A stretch of 5,376 bases of DNA. It comes from Actinomycetes bacterium (lineage in GTDB: Bacteria; Actinomycetota; Acidimicrobiia; UBA5794). The notes under the pieces were generated by a model. The model made no database searches and was not told where the DNA came from. It saw only the letters and a list, made by a program, of their open reading frames with translations. The number at the start of each line of letters is the position of its first letter. Positions within the stretch are counted from its first letter, which is position 1. Both the position numbers and the translations under genes were made by a program. The stretch covers positions 1-5,376 of the forward strand of contig JAUVQC010000109.1 in NCBI GenBank assembly GCA_030598305.1, in the 5' to 3' direction. This document shows, in pieces, positions 4,723 through 5,376 of this stretch.

Positions 4723-5376
4723 TTACGAGGGCGTTGGGCCCTGTGAATCATCTGTCGGCGCATCGTCGCTGTCACCTGTCACCATACGGATGATGAGCAG
4801 GACGATCGCTACGAGAGCGAGTCCGATGACGATCCATGCCCACACGGGGAAGTCACTGGTCTCTTCGACCACCTCGTCCGTCGGCTCGTCAGTCGAGTCG
4901 CCGGCTGCGGGGATCTTGAACGTTGCTTCATAGTCACTCGTGTCGGCCGCGGTGCCCTTGACGTTCAGGAACTCGGTGTCGTTGTCCACATCCGACAGGT
5001 CAAAGCTCGCAGTCCAGGAGCCATCGTCCTGAACAGCGACCGATTCGGTGAGGTCCGTGTCAAGGACTGCAAGTGTCACAGTGGATCCTGGGAGCATCCC
5101 AACTCCCGTAACCGTCATCTGACGGTTCTCGTCGAGCTTCACGATCGCCCATGGTGCTCCAAGATCCGGGCTCAACTGAGCCACGACTGCAGAGGACCCT
5201 TCAACTGTCGTACCAGCAACGGGGTTCTGGCTGATAACGACACCATCAGGATCTGGATTCTCCGGATCCTCTTGGAAGGTGATCGTGAGGCCCGCAGCTT
5301 CAGCAGCCGCTGTTGCTTCGTCTGTCGTCATACCGGTGAAGTCAGGCACGACAACATCGCCAGGTCCACTCGAGAC
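4723..5376 (-). CDS. PASTA-domain surface protein with C-terminal membrane anchor (N-terminus cut by the window edge)
   Basis: The frame is open to the right edge, giving 217 residues of the C-terminal part. Residues about 8-69 form a PASTA domain, starting VVVPDFTGMTTDEATAAAEA and containing ISQNPVAGTTV; PASTA modules bind muropeptides or other cell-wall parts. Residues about 70-156 look like an extracellular beta-sandwich (GMLPGSTVTLAV, DDGSWTASFDL). Then come an acidic Thr/Glu-rich linker (about 157-175), a membrane helix (about 176-199, WAWIVIGLALVAIVLLII) and an acidic tail ending PTPS. The PASTA domain is therefore before the membrane helix, opposite to PASTA kinases, where it follows. 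A signal peptide and perhaps more PASTA units are expected beyond the edge, but cannot be seen. GTG at 5349 falls inside the PASTA strand and is not a credible start. Likely role: cell-wall-associated membrane protein; exact function unknown. Confidence 0.85.
   Translation of the reverse strand, partial: VSSGPGDVVVPDFTGMTTDEATAAAEAAGLTITFQEDPENPDPDGVVISQNPVAGTTVEGSSAVVAQLSPDLGAPWAIVKLDENRQMTVTGVGMLPGSTVTLAVLDTDLTESVAVQDDGSWTASFDLSDVDNDTEFLNVKGTAADTSDYEATFKIPAAGDSTDEPTDEVVEETSDFPVWAWIVIGLALVAIVLLIIRMVTGDSDDAPTDDSQGPTPS

Noticed and set aside
1..5376. CRISPR array, tRNA, rRNA, insertion sequence or prophage genes
   Set aside because: No spaced direct repeats, cloverleaf pattern, transposase motif or terminal inverted repeats were seen on either strand by eye.

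Overview
The window is G+C-rich and densely packed. It uses ATG and GTG starts, and two genes have TANNNT -10-like hexamers placed as in leaderless mRNAs. Its gene set is a trehalose synthase, an alpha-glucosidase resembling actinobacterial enzymes, and a PASTA-domain surface protein. Together these suggest an actinobacterium, possibly a deep-branching lineage. The lineage is inferred from gene content and style only; no marker gene is present.

Layout, left to right. Positions 1-1503 (minus) hold an alpha-glucosidase of family GH13 whose C-terminus runs off the left edge. Positions 1603-3150 (minus) hold a complete trehalose synthase (TreS). Positions 3147-3581 (minus) hold an unrecognised 144-residue protein built of about six 15-residue repeats (probably a beta-solenoid) with a C-terminal membrane segment; its stop overlaps the treS GTG start. 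These three genes read in one direction and look like an operon in the order solenoid, treS, alpha-glucosidase, with a possible extra promoter before the last. Positions 3686-4141 (plus) hold a divergently transcribed hotdog-fold thioesterase. Converging on it is a second minus-strand pair: a NifX/NifB-type cluster-binding domain protein (4222-4581), then a 25-codon membrane peptide (4148-4225) joined to it by an ATGA overlap. Positions 4668-4699 form a perfect 14-bp hairpin that looks like the terminator of the last gene. That gene (4723 to the right edge, minus) encodes the C-terminal part of a PASTA protein anchored by a C-terminal membrane helix.

Working together: TreS interconverts trehalose and maltose and the alpha-glucosidase can hydrolyse maltose, so the operon reads as a trehalose/maltose to glucose route. 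No maltokinase or GlgE is visible to suggest the glucan-building route. The role of the solenoid protein that leads the operon is unknown. The least explained items are that protein and the 25-residue coupled membrane peptide. I see no tRNA, rRNA, CRISPR array, insertion sequence or phage gene, and no gene-free stretch longer than about 140 bases.
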